DNA of 64,000 bases, from positions 434,001 through 498,000 of the forward strand of contig JAEBDY010000001.1 of the NCBI GenBank assembly GCA_049997955.1, written 5' to 3'. The position numbers and the translations under genes were made by a program. The notes beneath the pieces were generated by a model, which saw only the letters and a program-made list of their open reading frames with translations, had not been told where the DNA came from and searched no databases. The stretch's first letter is position 1, and each line of letters opens with the position of its first letter. Origin of the DNA: Umezawaea sp049997955 (lineage in GTDB: Bacteria > Actinomycetota > Actinomycetes > Mycobacteriales > Pseudonocardiaceae). Shown here one piece after another: positions 32,592 through 41,200 of this stretch.

Positions 32592-33188
32592 GTGACTACG
32601 GTCCTTATTTGCGACGACCGGCGCAGCGTGCGGGAGGGCCTCACCCGTGTCATGTCGGCCGTCCCCGGGGTTAGTCGCATTGATTGCGTAGCGCACGGTG
32701 ACGAGTTGTTGGCTCGCTTTTCGAGGCAGCCAGTCGACGTCGTGCTGGTTGGTACCCAGCGCGCCGTCCCGACCGGTGTTGAAGCGACCCGGCGACTCGT
32801 CTCGGCCAACCCGCAGGCCAACGTCATCGTGTTCGGTGCCCCGGACGACGCGGGCAGCATTGCCGCCGCGATCGCGGGTGGCGCCCGTGGATACCTCCGC
32901 TGGGACGCCTCGCGTCCCGAGTTGGTGGCCGCGCTGGCCCATACCCTCGCGAGCACGTCGGTGCCTGCCCCCCGTCAGCCCTCGGATCCCGGTGTCCAGC
33001 TCACGGAGCGCGAGCTCCAGGTGCTGCGCGGCATGAGCCAGGGCAAGAGCAACGGTCAGATCGGGCGAGAGCTCTACCTGTCCGAAGACACCGTGAAGAC
33101 CCACGCGCGGAGGTTGTTCCGCAAGCTGGGTGTCCGCGACCGCGCTCAGGCGGTCGCCCACGGCTTCCGCCGCGGTCTCGTGTCCTAG
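32592..33188 (+). CDS. bldM: BldM-like atypical response regulator lacking the phospho-acceptor Asp
   Basis: A 198-residue protein: degenerate receiver (1-120) and LuxR-type HTH (about 137-195: LTERELQVLRGMSQGKSNGQIGRELYLSEDTVKTHARRLF split across two motifs). The HTH and overall length follow BldM, a developmental regulator of streptomycetes. The acidic pair D8/D9 remains, but the phospho-acceptor position is G54 and the usual Lys position is W104. Phosphorylation control is thus unlikely. GTG follows AAGGAG at 5 nt. Location near sigD and guaB also matches bldM in streptomycetes. Confidence 0.88.
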   Translation: MTTVLICDDRRSVREGLTRVMSAVPGVSRIDCVAHGDELLARFSRQPVDVVLVGTQRAVPTGVEATRRLVSANPQANVIVFGAPDDAGSIAAAIAGGARGYLRWDASRPELVAALAHTLASTSVPAPRQPSDPGVQLTERELQVLRGMSQGKSNGQIGRELYLSEDTVKTHARRLFRKLGVRDRAQAVAHGFRRGLVS

Positions 33189-33211
33189 ATCACGACTGCG
33201 GGTATCCTCAT

Positions 33212-33284
33212 CCAGCCCGGTGACTTGTCGCCGGGCTGGATTCGGCTGCGCGTGAGGGCAGGTCAGAGGGGCCTAGGTGCCCCT
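33212..33284 (+). terminator. Two hairpins after the bldM-like gene
   Basis: CCAGCCCGG/CCGGGCTGG (33212-33220, 33231-33239) and AGGGGC/GCCCCT (33267-33272, 33279-33284). The first is a good terminator; the second may belong to the sigD control region. Confidence 0.65.
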
Positions 33285-33321
33285 CCCTCCGCCATTTGCC
33301 CACCTGGCCGGTACCGTGTGA

Positions 33322-33339
33322 GTCACCAGTACGGGTGAC
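33322..33339. promoter_or_regulatory. Inverted repeat upstream of sigD
   Basis: GTCACC (33322-33327), 6-nt spacer, GGTGAC (33334-33339), about 65 bp before the sigD start. Possible operator; regulator unknown. Confidence 0.35.
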
Positions 33340-33403
33340 GTCGATCGTCTTGTGCTGTTTGTTGTCGATACGCCAAGGCGTAACACCAGGGCTGCTGTCT
33401 GCG

Positions 33404-33976
33404 ATGACCAACTTGGGGGACGGACTGGACGCCGAAGTAGGCGCGGCCGTCGAAGGTGACAGGCCCGCCATCGAGCGCCTGTTGGCTTCGATCCGTCCCC
33501 TGGTGGTGCGGTACTGCCGCGCCCGAGTCGGAAGACAGGAAAGGTCTTTCGCTTCGGCGGACGACGTGGCCCAGGAGGTGTGTCTCGCGGTGTTGACGGC
33601 CCTGCCCAGCTACCGCGACCAAGGTCGGCCCTTCCTCGCGTTCGTGTACGGCATCGCCGCGCACAAGGTGGCCGACTCCCACCGCTCCGCCGCCAGGAAC
33701 CGGTCCGAACCGGTCTCCGAGGTCCCGGACGGGCCCGAGACCGAAGCGGGCCCGGAACAGCGGGCCATGCAAGGCGAACTCACTGGGCAAATGGCCCAGC
33801 TCTTGCGAATCCTGCCCGAGAAGCAGCGGGAAATCCTGCTGCTCCGCGTGGTGGTCGGGTTGTCGGCCGAAGAGACCGCTGACGCGGTCGGGTCGACTCC
33901 CGGAGCCGTCCGGGTGGCGCAGCACCGCGCGCTGTCCAGGCTCCGCAAGACGTTGGCAGCCGAGGAGGTGGTCTGA
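33404..33976 (+). CDS. sigD: ECF-type RNA polymerase sigma factor SigD
   Basis: A 190-residue sigma-70 family protein with region 2 (RPLVVRYCRARVG to SADDVAQEVCLAVLTALPSYR) and region 4 (LPEKQREILLLRV, SAEETADAVGSTPGAVRVAQHRALSRLR). Followed without a gap by the anti-sigma gene, and flanked as sigD of mycobacteria is. ATG 33404 is chosen as the first plausible protein start; the frame stays open upstream to 33296 with non-protein-like residues. The ribosome-binding site is weak. Confidence 0.92.
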   Translation: MTNLGDGLDAEVGAAVEGDRPAIERLLASIRPLVVRYCRARVGRQERSFASADDVAQEVCLAVLTALPSYRDQGRPFLAFVYGIAAHKVADSHRSAARNRSEPVSEVPDGPETEAGPEQRAMQGELTGQMAQLLRILPEKQREILLLRVVVGLSAEETADAVGSTPGAVRVAQHRALSRLRKTLAAEEVV

Positions 33977-34906
33977 GTGGCCGATCAGCACGAGCACGAG
34001 AAGGACAACGGAGAAGTCGTGCGCGGACAGCACGGGAGAGCACCGCTCCCCTCGGACGATGACTCGACGGGCACGGGCGGCGACCTGTTCGCCGGTGACC
34101 TGACCGGTATCCAGGCGGACGACGCCCTGCTCGACGCGTTGGGCGGCAAGGACCCCGACCGCGTGGGCGACCTCGTCCAGGACGACCTCAACGCACTGCT
34201 GCTCGCGTGGCGGCACGACGTCGACAGCCAGGCCATCTCCGACCTGGTCGACACGGACACCGCCATCGCCACGATCGCGGCCGCCCACCCGGCGCCTCGA
34301 TCCCGGCACCGCTTCCTCATCCCGCTGGCCAGTGCCGCGGCCGTGCTCGCCATCGCGTTCACCGGCGTCAGCCTGGTGGCCCGCGACGCGCAGCCCGGCG
34401 ACCCGCTCTGGGGCATCACCCGCGTGCTGTACTCCGACCACGCCCGGTCGGTCGAAGCCGCGGTGGCCGTGAAGACGGACCTCGACAACGCCCGCGCCGC
34501 ACTGCGCGAGGGCAAGGTCAACGAGGCAAAGGACGCGCTGGACAAGGCGGGGGTCGCCCTCCCGCAGGTGTCCGCGGACGACGGCCACGTCGACCTGTCC
34601 GAGACGCGCACGAAGCTGCTGGACGAGCTGGTCAGCACGACGCCGACCACGGCGGGCACGCCGGTGAACAGCACCACCAAGAAGCCGAAGCCGACGAAGA
34701 CCACGGTCGTGTCGAGCAGCGCTCAGCCGATCGAGCCGTCGAACTCCACGGTCCCGTCGGAGTCCAGCTCCACGCCTCCGCCGCCGGAGACCACCTCCAG
34801 CGAGACACCACCTCCGCCGCCGCCTCCGCCCCCGCCGCCGGACCCCACCGACGAGACGACCGGGGAGATCACGCCGAGGTCGGAAGACACCACGACGACG
34901 CCGTAG
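33977..34906 (+). CDS. rsdA: Anti-sigma-D factor RsdA
   Basis: A 309-residue single-pass protein whose GTG directly abuts the sigD stop. The N-terminal cytoplasmic part (about 45-100) includes DDALLDALG and LNALLLAWRHDVD, consistent with the sigma-binding segment of RsdA. Membrane segment about 112-132; the external part has a helical region and a Ser/Thr/Pro-rich tail with a run of Pro near 270-290. Release of SigD by regulated proteolysis is known for mycobacterial RsdA. Full length. Confidence 0.9.
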   Translation: MADQHEHEKDNGEVVRGQHGRAPLPSDDDSTGTGGDLFAGDLTGIQADDALLDALGGKDPDRVGDLVQDDLNALLLAWRHDVDSQAISDLVDTDTAIATIAAAHPAPRSRHRFLIPLASAAAVLAIAFTGVSLVARDAQPGDPLWGITRVLYSDHARSVEAAVAVKTDLDNARAALREGKVNEAKDALDKAGVALPQVSADDGHVDLSETRTKLLDELVSTTPTTAGTPVNSTTKKPKPTKTTVVSSSAQPIEPSNSTVPSESSSTPPPPETTSSETPPPPPPPPPPPDPTDETTGEITPRSEDTTTTP

Positions 34907-34910
34907 CCCC

Positions 34911-34957
34911 GATGTGACGAAGCCCGCCCCGGATTCCGGGGCGGGCTTCGTCACATC
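34911..34957. terminator. Bidirectional terminator, 23-bp perfect stem
   Basis: 34911-34933 pairs perfectly with 34935-34957 around a single base. It lies between convergent rsdA and the DUF5319 gene. Confidence 0.9.
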
Positions 34958-34958
34958 G

Positions 34959-35348
34959 TCAGCGGGCGTCCTCGGTGGCGGTGACGCCGTCGGCGTACCC
35001 GCGGCAGTACTCCCACGTGACGTAGGACGACGGGTCCGGGTCGTACGCGGGCTCGTGCGGACGCATGCGGCCGTCGTTGAGCAGCTGTTCGAGGCTGGCG
35101 CGCAGCAGCGCCCAGTCGTGGAAGTGCGGCTCCTCGCATTCGCCGCAGTCCACCACGATCCCCCTTACGCCACTGGGTTCCAGCAGCGCTTGGTACACCG
35201 CTAGGTCGCTCAGGTCACCCACGAGTTCGGCGCGTTCCTCATCGCCCATCTCGGGGTGTTCGTGGTCTTCTTCTGGCTCGACCATGGCCTTCGCGGGATC
35301 TTCCGGATCCTCGGCGAAGGGGTCTGGCGGCAAGGCGTCGTGCGGCAC
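34959..35348 (-). CDS. DUF5319 family protein (Rv3412-like)
   Basis: A 129-residue acidic cytoplasmic protein. Notable features are DCGECEEPHFHDW (Cys-x2-Cys followed by two His), which could bind zinc, and the conserved WEYCRGYADG near the C-terminus. The position between rsdA and guaB matches Rv3412. Function unknown in the family. Divergent from guaB, with 160 bp between start codons. Confidence 0.85.
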   Translation of the reverse strand: MPHDALPPDPFAEDPEDPAKAMVEPEEDHEHPEMGDEERAELVGDLSDLAVYQALLEPSGVRGIVVDCGECEEPHFHDWALLRASLEQLLNDGRMRPHEPAYDPDPSSYVTWEYCRGYADGVTATEDAR

Positions 35349-35508
35349 GACCCCGCACGGTACCGGGCGGGGGCGTGCGAGCGCCCAGATACCATGGCGT
35401 GAACGCCCCAGACCTGCCCGCGGGGTCGAGAATCAGATGCTGCCCCCAAGCGGAAGCCCGATCCGCTCGTGGTGGGACCGCAGCACGACGGAAGGCTTGT
35501 CACCCGCT

Positions 35509-37020
35509 ATGACCAGCGAGCTCAACGTTGACGGAGTCCCGAGCAAGTTCGCGATGCTGGGACTGACCTTCGACGACGTCCTGTTGCAGCCTGCGGAATC
35601 CGACGTCGTGCCCAGCAACGTCGACACCAGCACCCGGATCTCCCGCAACATCACCTTGCGGATCCCGCTCGCCTCCGCCGCCATGGACACCGTCACCGAG
35701 TCGCGGATGGCTATTTCGATGGCCCGCCAGGGCGGCATCGGCGTTCTGCACCGCAACCTGTCGATCGAGGACCAGGCCAGCCAGGCGGAGACGGTGAAGC
35801 GCTCCGAGGCAGGCATGGTGACCGACCCGGTGACCTGCACGCCTGAGGACACGATCGCCCACGTGGACGACCTGTGCGCCCGCTACCGGATCTCCGGCGT
35901 TCCCGTGACGGACCCGTCCGGCAAGCTCGTCGGCATCATCACCAACCGCGACATGCGCTTCGAGGTGGACCACAAGCGCAAGGTCAGCGAGGTCATGACC
36001 AAGGGCCCGCTGGTCACCGCGCAGGTCGGCGTGTCGGCCGAGGCCGCGCTCGGCCTGCTGCGCCGCCACAAGATCGAGAAGCTGCCGATCGTGGACGGCG
36101 ACGGCAAGCTCCGCGGCCTGATCACGGTCAAGGACTTCGTCAAGACCGAGCAGTACCCGCTGGCGTCGAAGGACCCGGACGGCAGGCTGCTGTGCGCCGC
36201 CGCCGTGGGTGTCGGCGACGACGCGTTCGCGCGCTCGATGGCGCTGGCCGACGCGGGCATCGACGTGCTCATGGTCGACACCGCCCACGGCCACTCCCGC
36301 GCCGTGCTGGAGATGGTGTCCAAGCTCAAGAAGGAGCTCGGCGACACGGTGGACGTCGTCGGCGGCAACGTCGCGACCCGGCTGGGCGCGCAGGCCATGG
36401 TCGACGCGGGCGCGGACGGCGTGAAGGTCGGCGTCGGACCGGGCTCGATCTGCACGACCCGCGTGGTCGCCGGCGTCGGCGTCCCGCAGATCACCGCGAT
36501 CCACGAGGCGTACCTGGCGTGCTACCCGACCGGCGTGCCGGTGATCGGCGACGGCGGCATCCAGTACTCGGGCGACATCGCCAAGGCGATCGCCGCCGGC
36601 GCGAGCGCCGTCATGGTCGGCAGCCTGGTCGCGGGCACCGCCGAGGCCCCCGGTGACCTGATCCTGGTCAACGGCAAGCAGTTCAAGACCTACCGCGGCA
36701 TGGGTTCCCTCGCCGCGATGTCCGGGCGCGGCGACACCAAGTCGTACTCGAAGGACCGCTACTTCCAGGACGACGTGCTGTCCGAGGACAAGCTCGTGCC
36801 CGAGGGCATCGAGGGCCGCACGCCGTTCCGCGGTCCGCTCGCGCAGGTGGCCTACCAGCTCGTCGGCGGTCTCCGCATGGCGATGGGCTACACGGGTTCC
36901 CGCACGATCGCGGAGCTGCAGAACGCGCAGCTCGTGCGGATCACGGCTGCGGGCCTGAAGGAAAGCCACCCGCACGACATCACGATGACCGTCGAAGCCC
37001 CCAACTACACCACCCGCTGA
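35509..37020 (+). CDS. guaB: Inosine-5'-monophosphate dehydrogenase GuaB
   Basis: A 503-residue enzyme that oxidises IMP to XMP, the committed step of GMP synthesis. TIM barrel with catalytic Cys315 in GPGSICTT, two CBS domains inserted (about 105-220), flap region GRGDTKSYSKDRYF. This is the catalytically complete copy (GuaB2 of mycobacteria). GuaB3 follows at 11 nt, guaA lies 7 kb away. Confidence 0.97.
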   Translation: MTSELNVDGVPSKFAMLGLTFDDVLLQPAESDVVPSNVDTSTRISRNITLRIPLASAAMDTVTESRMAISMARQGGIGVLHRNLSIEDQASQAETVKRSEAGMVTDPVTCTPEDTIAHVDDLCARYRISGVPVTDPSGKLVGIITNRDMRFEVDHKRKVSEVMTKGPLVTAQVGVSAEAALGLLRRHKIEKLPIVDGDGKLRGLITVKDFVKTEQYPLASKDPDGRLLCAAAVGVGDDAFARSMALADAGIDVLMVDTAHGHSRAVLEMVSKLKKELGDTVDVVGGNVATRLGAQAMVDAGADGVKVGVGPGSICTTRVVAGVGVPQITAIHEAYLACYPTGVPVIGDGGIQYSGDIAKAIAAGASAVMVGSLVAGTAEAPGDLILVNGKQFKTYRGMGSLAAMSGRGDTKSYSKDRYFQDDVLSEDKLVPEGIEGRTPFRGPLAQVAYQLVGGLRMAMGYTGSRTIAELQNAQLVRITAAGLKESHPHDITMTVEAPNYTTR

Positions 37021-37031
37021 GAGGAAGACAA

Positions 37032-38165
37032 GTGCGCGATCTGGTCGAGATCGGCATGGGCCGGACCGCGAGGCGGGCCTACGAGCTGGACGACATCGAG
37101 ATCATCCCTTCCCGGCGGACCCGTTCGTCGAAGGACGTCTCGACGTCGTGGCAGATCGATGCCTACCGCTTCGACATCCCGCTGATCACCCACCCGACCG
37201 ACGCCATCGTGTCGCCGGGCACGGCCGTCGCGGTCGGTGAGCTGGGCGGTCTCGGCGTGCTCAACGCGGAGGGCCTGTGGGCCAGGCACGCCAACGTCGA
37301 GGAAGCCCTGTTCCGCCTGGTCGAGGCGACCGAGGACACGGACGACCCCGGTGCCCCGGTCAAGGTGCTCCAGGAGCTGCACTCCGCTCCGGTCCGCCTG
37401 GACCTGGTCGCGGCCGCCATCAAGGAGGTCCGCGACTCCGGTGTCACCGTCGCGGTCCGCGTCAGCCCCCAGCGCGCCGCCGAGCTGACCCCGGACCTGC
37501 TGGCCGCGGGCGTGGAGATCCTGGTCGTGCAGGGCACGATCATCTCCGCCGAGCACGTCCTCCGCGACGGCGAACCGCTCAACCTCAAGTCGTTCATCGC
37601 CGACCTGGAGGTTCCGGTCATCGCGGGCGGCGTCGGCGACTACCGCACCGCCATGCACCTCATGCGCACCGGCGCGGCGGGCGTCATCGTGGGCTACGGC
37701 TACACGCCGGGCGTCACCACGACGGACTCGGTGCTGGGCATCGGCGTCCCCATGGCCACCGCCATCGCCGACGCTGCGGCGGCCCGTCGCGACTACCTGG
37801 ACGAGACCGGTGGCCGGTACGTCCACGTCATCGCCGACGGTGGCGCCCTGACCAGCGGTGACATCGCCAAGTCCATCGCGTGCGGCGCGGACGCCGTGAT
37901 GCTCGGCGAGCCCTTGGCCTCGGCGACCGAAGCCCCCGGCCAGGGCCTCTACTGGACCGCGGCGAGCGCCCACCCGTCCGTTCCGCGCAGCCTCGTCTCG
38001 CCGGGGGTGGACCAGGAGGTGGACCTCCGCACCCTCCTGTTCGGCCCGTCCGTGGACCCGAGGGGCGTCACCAACCTGTTCGGCTCACTCCGCCGGGCGA
38101 TGGCGAAGACCGGGTACTCGGACCTCAAGGAGTTCCAGAAGGTCGGCCTCACCATCCGCGGCTGA
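37032..38165 (+). CDS. guaB3: GuaB3 family IMP dehydrogenase-related protein
   Basis: A 377-residue IMPDH-fold protein without CBS domains. Where GuaB carries GPGSICTT, this protein has GYGYTPGVTTTDS: the catalytic Cys is replaced. The distal ADGGALTSGDIAKSIACGADAVMLG substrate loop is kept. GTG follows AGAGGAAG at 5 nt. Same order as guaB2-guaB3 in mycobacteria. Lack of the Cys at this place is a family trait, and its reaction is not settled from sequence. Confidence 0.93.
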   Translation: MRDLVEIGMGRTARRAYELDDIEIIPSRRTRSSKDVSTSWQIDAYRFDIPLITHPTDAIVSPGTAVAVGELGGLGVLNAEGLWARHANVEEALFRLVEATEDTDDPGAPVKVLQELHSAPVRLDLVAAAIKEVRDSGVTVAVRVSPQRAAELTPDLLAAGVEILVVQGTIISAEHVLRDGEPLNLKSFIADLEVPVIAGGVGDYRTAMHLMRTGAAGVIVGYGYTPGVTTTDSVLGIGVPMATAIADAAAARRDYLDETGGRYVHVIADGGALTSGDIAKSIACGADAVMLGEPLASATEAPGQGLYWTAASAHPSVPRSLVSPGVDQEVDLRTLLFGPSVDPRGVTNLFGSLRRAMAKTGYSDLKEFQKVGLTIRG

Positions 38166-38171
38166 CCCGCG

Positions 38172-38219
38172 CACGACGACGGGCGCCTCCGAGTACTTCG
38201 GGAGGCGCCCGTCGTCGTG
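38172..38219. terminator. Bidirectional terminator, 19-bp perfect stem
   Basis: 38172-38190 pairs with 38201-38219 around a 10-nt loop. It lies between guaB3 and the convergent lipoprotein gene, touching the latter's stop. Confidence 0.88.
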
Positions 38220-38870
38220 TCAGCCGATCCTCCAGACCCAGCCCCGGCTCCCGTTGGACGCCATCGGGTACGCGGAGGCGACCGACGTGGACGCCTCGGC
38301 CACCTCGACCTCCACGGTTCCCGCGTACCGGGCGTTGGGCAGGATCGTGTCCGACAGCCGTTCGTCCTGGTCGGTGCAGGTACCGGGCTTCGCCTCCTGC
38401 ACGAACCCGTCGTCGGCGATGCCGTTGAGCGAGAACGGGTTGAAGATCGACGGGGCCAGCCGGGACCCGTTCTCGCTGAGGTTCCCGGTCGTCATCGTGA
38501 CGTGCAGCAGCAGCGTCTTCCGACCCCCGGTGGCGGGCGAGCCGTACTGGTGGCACCGCGGGTTGACCTCGATCTTGTCGACGCTGAACCTGATCGCGCA
38601 CGAGTCCAGGTCGCTGGTGCAGTCGAGGCCTGCCAACTGCCCGAAGTCCTTGGCGATGAACCCCTGCGGCGTCAGGTCGCGCGACGGGGTCGCGGCCGTG
38701 GTCGGCGTCGCGCTCGCCGCCACCGTGGTCGGCGTCGCGCTCGTCGCCACCGTGCTGGGCGCCGGGCTGCTCGCACCCTTCGTCCCGCCGCACGCGGCCG
38801 CGAGCAGCGCCAGCCCGACAGCGGCGCTGACCTGTGCGGATCGGGTGGTGGTGCGCGTGCGGTGGGACAT
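38220..38870 (-). CDS. Secreted lipoprotein of unknown function
   Basis: A 216-residue protein with a lipoprotein signal: basic N-terminus, hydrophobic core and lipobox LAAAC with Cys27. A Ser/Thr/Ala-Pro linker with repeated SATPTT follows, then a probable beta-rich domain with five Cys. ATG 38870 is chosen because it starts the signal peptide; the frame is open further to 39068 without protein character. Domain resembles no family I can name. Lipidated at the outer face of the membrane. Confidence 0.85.
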   Translation of the reverse strand: MSHRTRTTTRSAQVSAAVGLALLAAACGGTKGASSPAPSTVATSATPTTVAASATPTTAATPSRDLTPQGFIAKDFGQLAGLDCTSDLDSCAIRFSVDKIEVNPRCHQYGSPATGGRKTLLLHVTMTTGNLSENGSRLAPSIFNPFSLNGIADDGFVQEAKPGTCTDQDERLSDTILPNARYAGTVEVEVAEASTSVASAYPMASNGSRGWVWRIG

Positions 38871-39204
38871 CGTCGGCCGTCCCGCGGACTCGTCTGGCGA
38901 AGTGGTGCTCACGAGTCCCCATCGAGCGCTCGCCGACGCCGTTACCCTCTTCACTCGTTGGGGTGAAATCGCGTTTTCTCCTCCATCGCAACACTTCCGG
39001 GTGAACCTCCGACCCGCTGAAACTGTCGGACCCCACCCGTACCGTGTGCGTCGAGGGGCCCGCACCACCGGGGGACCCCTGGCCCTCCGCGCCCGCGCTA
39101 GCAGACCTCGGGCCCGCCCAGGACACCGCTAGATGATCTTGCTGCTCGACCTCCTCGGTAGGGTGGGGTCGAAGGGGTGCAGACCGGAACCGAGGAAGGG
39201 CCAC
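38871..39204. other. Divergent intergenic region, 334 bp
   Basis: Between the lipoprotein start and the small membrane protein start. Contains AT-richer patches near 38940-39025 that may hold the lipoprotein promoter. No gene or clear repeat seen. Confidence 0.5.
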
Positions 39205-39423
39205 GTGGACGACCTGGTCGAGCTGGGACTGGCCGATGACGACTCCGGGGCGGAGGTGGTCGAGGACGGGACCCCGCCTGCGAAGGACAGCCGTGCGGGC
39301 TTCGCCGGGTCGGTGGTCGTGCTGGTCATCGCGTCCGTGGCGGGTGTGGCGCTGCTGGCCTGGCTGGTGCTCTTCTGGCTCGCCCCGCCGGTCCTCGCCT
39401 GGCTGGACAGCCACGGCGTCTGA
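39205..39423 (+). CDS. Small single-pass membrane protein
   Basis: A 72-residue protein: acidic N-terminal 30 residues, one hydrophobic segment (about 36-62), short C-terminus. GTG 39205 has GAGGAAGG at 5 nt, which fixes the start within a frame open to 39133. It precedes the GMC oxidoreductase gene by 49 nt but that gene seems to have its own promoter. Function unknown. Confidence 0.7.
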   Translation: MDDLVELGLADDDSGAEVVEDGTPPAKDSRAGFAGSVVVLVIASVAGVALLAWLVLFWLAPPVLAWLDSHGV

Positions 39424-39441
39424 ACCGGTTCGGATCTAGGC

Positions 39442-39465
39442 GTTACCGGAGGTAACCCCTACTCT
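39442..39465 (+). promoter_or_regulatory. Operator and -10 box upstream of the GMC oxidoreductase
   Basis: GTTACC-GGA-GGTAAC (39442-39456), a perfect 6-bp palindrome, ends 3 nt before TACTCT (39460-39465). The -10 box is 7 nt before the ATG, indicating a leaderless transcript with an operator in the promoter spacer. Confidence 0.6.
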
Positions 39466-39472
39466 CGGGTAC

Positions 39473-41191
39473 ATGGGTGAACTCGCCGGTAACAACGTGG
39501 ATTTCGACGTCGTCGTGGTCGGCTCCGGGTTCGGCGGCAGCGTCGCCGCGCTGCGGCTGACGGAGAAGGGCTACCGGGTCGCGGTCGTCGAGGCCGGGCG
39601 GCGGTTCGCGGACGACGAGTTCGCGGAAACGTCGTGGGACCTGCGCAAGTACCTGTGGGCACCCCGGCTGGGCTGCTTCGGCATCCAGCGCATCCACCTG
39701 CTGCGCAACGTGATGGTGCTGGCGGGCGCGGGCGTCGGCGGTGGGTCGCTGGTCTACGCGAACACGCTGTACCGGCCGCTCAAGCCGTTCTTCGCGGACC
39801 GCCAGTGGGCGCACATCACCGACTGGGAGGCCGAGCTCTCCCCGTTCTACGACCAGGCGTCGCGGATGCTGGGCGTGGTCACGAACCCGACCACGACGCC
39901 CGCCGACGTGGTCATGAAGCAGGTCGCGAGCGACATGGGCGTGGCCGACAGCTACCACCCGACACCGGTCGGCGTGTACTTCGGCGAGCCGGGCGTGAAG
40001 GCCGCCGACCCGTACTTCGGTGGCGCCGGGCCGGACCGGACGGGCTGCACCGAGTGCGGCAGCTGCATGTCGGGCTGCCGGGTCGGGGCGAAGAACACCC
40101 TGGTCAAGAACTACCTCCACCTGGCTGAACGCGGTGGCGCGAAGGTGCTGCCCAGGACCACGGTGACCAGCCTGGAGCAGACCGGCGACACCTGGGAGGT
40201 CCACACCCAGCGCACCGGGGCGACGTTGCACAGGGGGAAGCGCACGATCACGGCGGGCCGGGTCGTGCTGGCCGCGGGCACGTGGGGCACCCAGCAGTTG
40301 CTGCACCGGATGCGCGCCGACGGCACGCTGCCCGCCCTGTCGCCGAAGCTGGGGGAGTTGACCCGCACGAACTCGGAGGCGATCGTCGGCGCGGCCAGGC
40401 AGACCGTCGACCCGGACCGCGACTTCACCAGCGGGGTGGCGATCACGTCGTCGTTCCACCCGGACGCGATCACCCACATCGAGCCGTGCCGGTACGGCAA
40501 GGGCAGCAACGTGATGGGGATGCTGCAGACGCTGGCGACGGACGGCGGGTCGAGCACGCCGCGCTTCCTGCAGTTCCTCGGCCAGGCGGTCCGCCACCCG
40601 CGCCGCCTGCTGCGGCTGCTGTCGGTGCGGCGGTGGAGCGAGCGGACGCTGATCCTGCTGGTCATGCAGAGCCTGGACAACTCGATCACCACGTTCGCGA
40701 AGCGCGGCCTGTTCGGTCGGCACGGGCTCAGCTCGCGCCAAGGCCACGGCGAGCCGAACCCGACGTTCATCCCGGCGGGTCACCGGGCGAACGTGCTGAC
40801 CGCGGAGCACATCGGCGGCATCCCCGGCGGCACGTGGGGGGAGCTGGTCAACATCCCGCTCACCGCGCACTTCATCGGCGGCTGCCCGATCGGCGAGGAC
40901 GCCGAGCACGGCGTCATCGACCCGTACCACCGGGTGCACAACTACCCCGGCCTGTCCGTGGTCGACGGCGCGGCCATCTCGGCGAACCTCGGCGTCAACC
41001 CGTCGCTGACCATCACCGCGCAGGCCGAGCGCGCGTTCTCGTTGTGGCCCAACAAGGGCGAGGCCGACCGGCGTCCGGAGCAGGGGACGGGGTACCAGCG
41101 GTTGGCGCCCGTCGCCCCGGTGCGACCCGCCGTGCCCGCGTCCGCGCCCGGCGCGCTGCGACTGCCGCTCGTGGAGGTCCGGACTCGCTAG
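39473..41191 (+). CDS. choD: GMC-family oxidoreductase, cholesterol oxidase (ChoD)-like
   Basis: A 572-residue flavoprotein. N-terminal FAD-binding VVVGSGFGGSVAALRLTE, GAGVGGGSLVYANT, and C-terminal FIGGCPIG, NPSLTITAQAE. Position after guaB3 matches Rv3409c, annotated choD in M. tuberculosis. C192, C195, C198, C202 form a ferredoxin-like C-x2-C-x2-C-x3-C cluster, a trait of this subgroup but not of classical Streptomyces cholesterol oxidases. No Tat or Sec signal, so it is probably cytoplasmic; the true substrate is uncertain. No ribosome-binding site at useful spacing; leaderless start likely. Confidence 0.85.
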   Translation: MGELAGNNVDFDVVVVGSGFGGSVAALRLTEKGYRVAVVEAGRRFADDEFAETSWDLRKYLWAPRLGCFGIQRIHLLRNVMVLAGAGVGGGSLVYANTLYRPLKPFFADRQWAHITDWEAELSPFYDQASRMLGVVTNPTTTPADVVMKQVASDMGVADSYHPTPVGVYFGEPGVKAADPYFGGAGPDRTGCTECGSCMSGCRVGAKNTLVKNYLHLAERGGAKVLPRTTVTSLEQTGDTWEVHTQRTGATLHRGKRTITAGRVVLAAGTWGTQQLLHRMRADGTLPALSPKLGELTRTNSEAIVGAARQTVDPDRDFTSGVAITSSFHPDAITHIEPCRYGKGSNVMGMLQTLATDGGSSTPRFLQFLGQAVRHPRRLLRLLSVRRWSERTLILLVMQSLDNSITTFAKRGLFGRHGLSSRQGHGEPNPTFIPAGHRANVLTAEHIGGIPGGTWGELVNIPLTAHFIGGCPIGEDAEHGVIDPYHRVHNYPGLSVVDGAAISANLGVNPSLTITAQAERAFSLWPNKGEADRRPEQGTGYQRLAPVAPVRPAVPASAPGALRLPLVEVRTR

Positions 41192-41200
41192 CCTGAGCGC

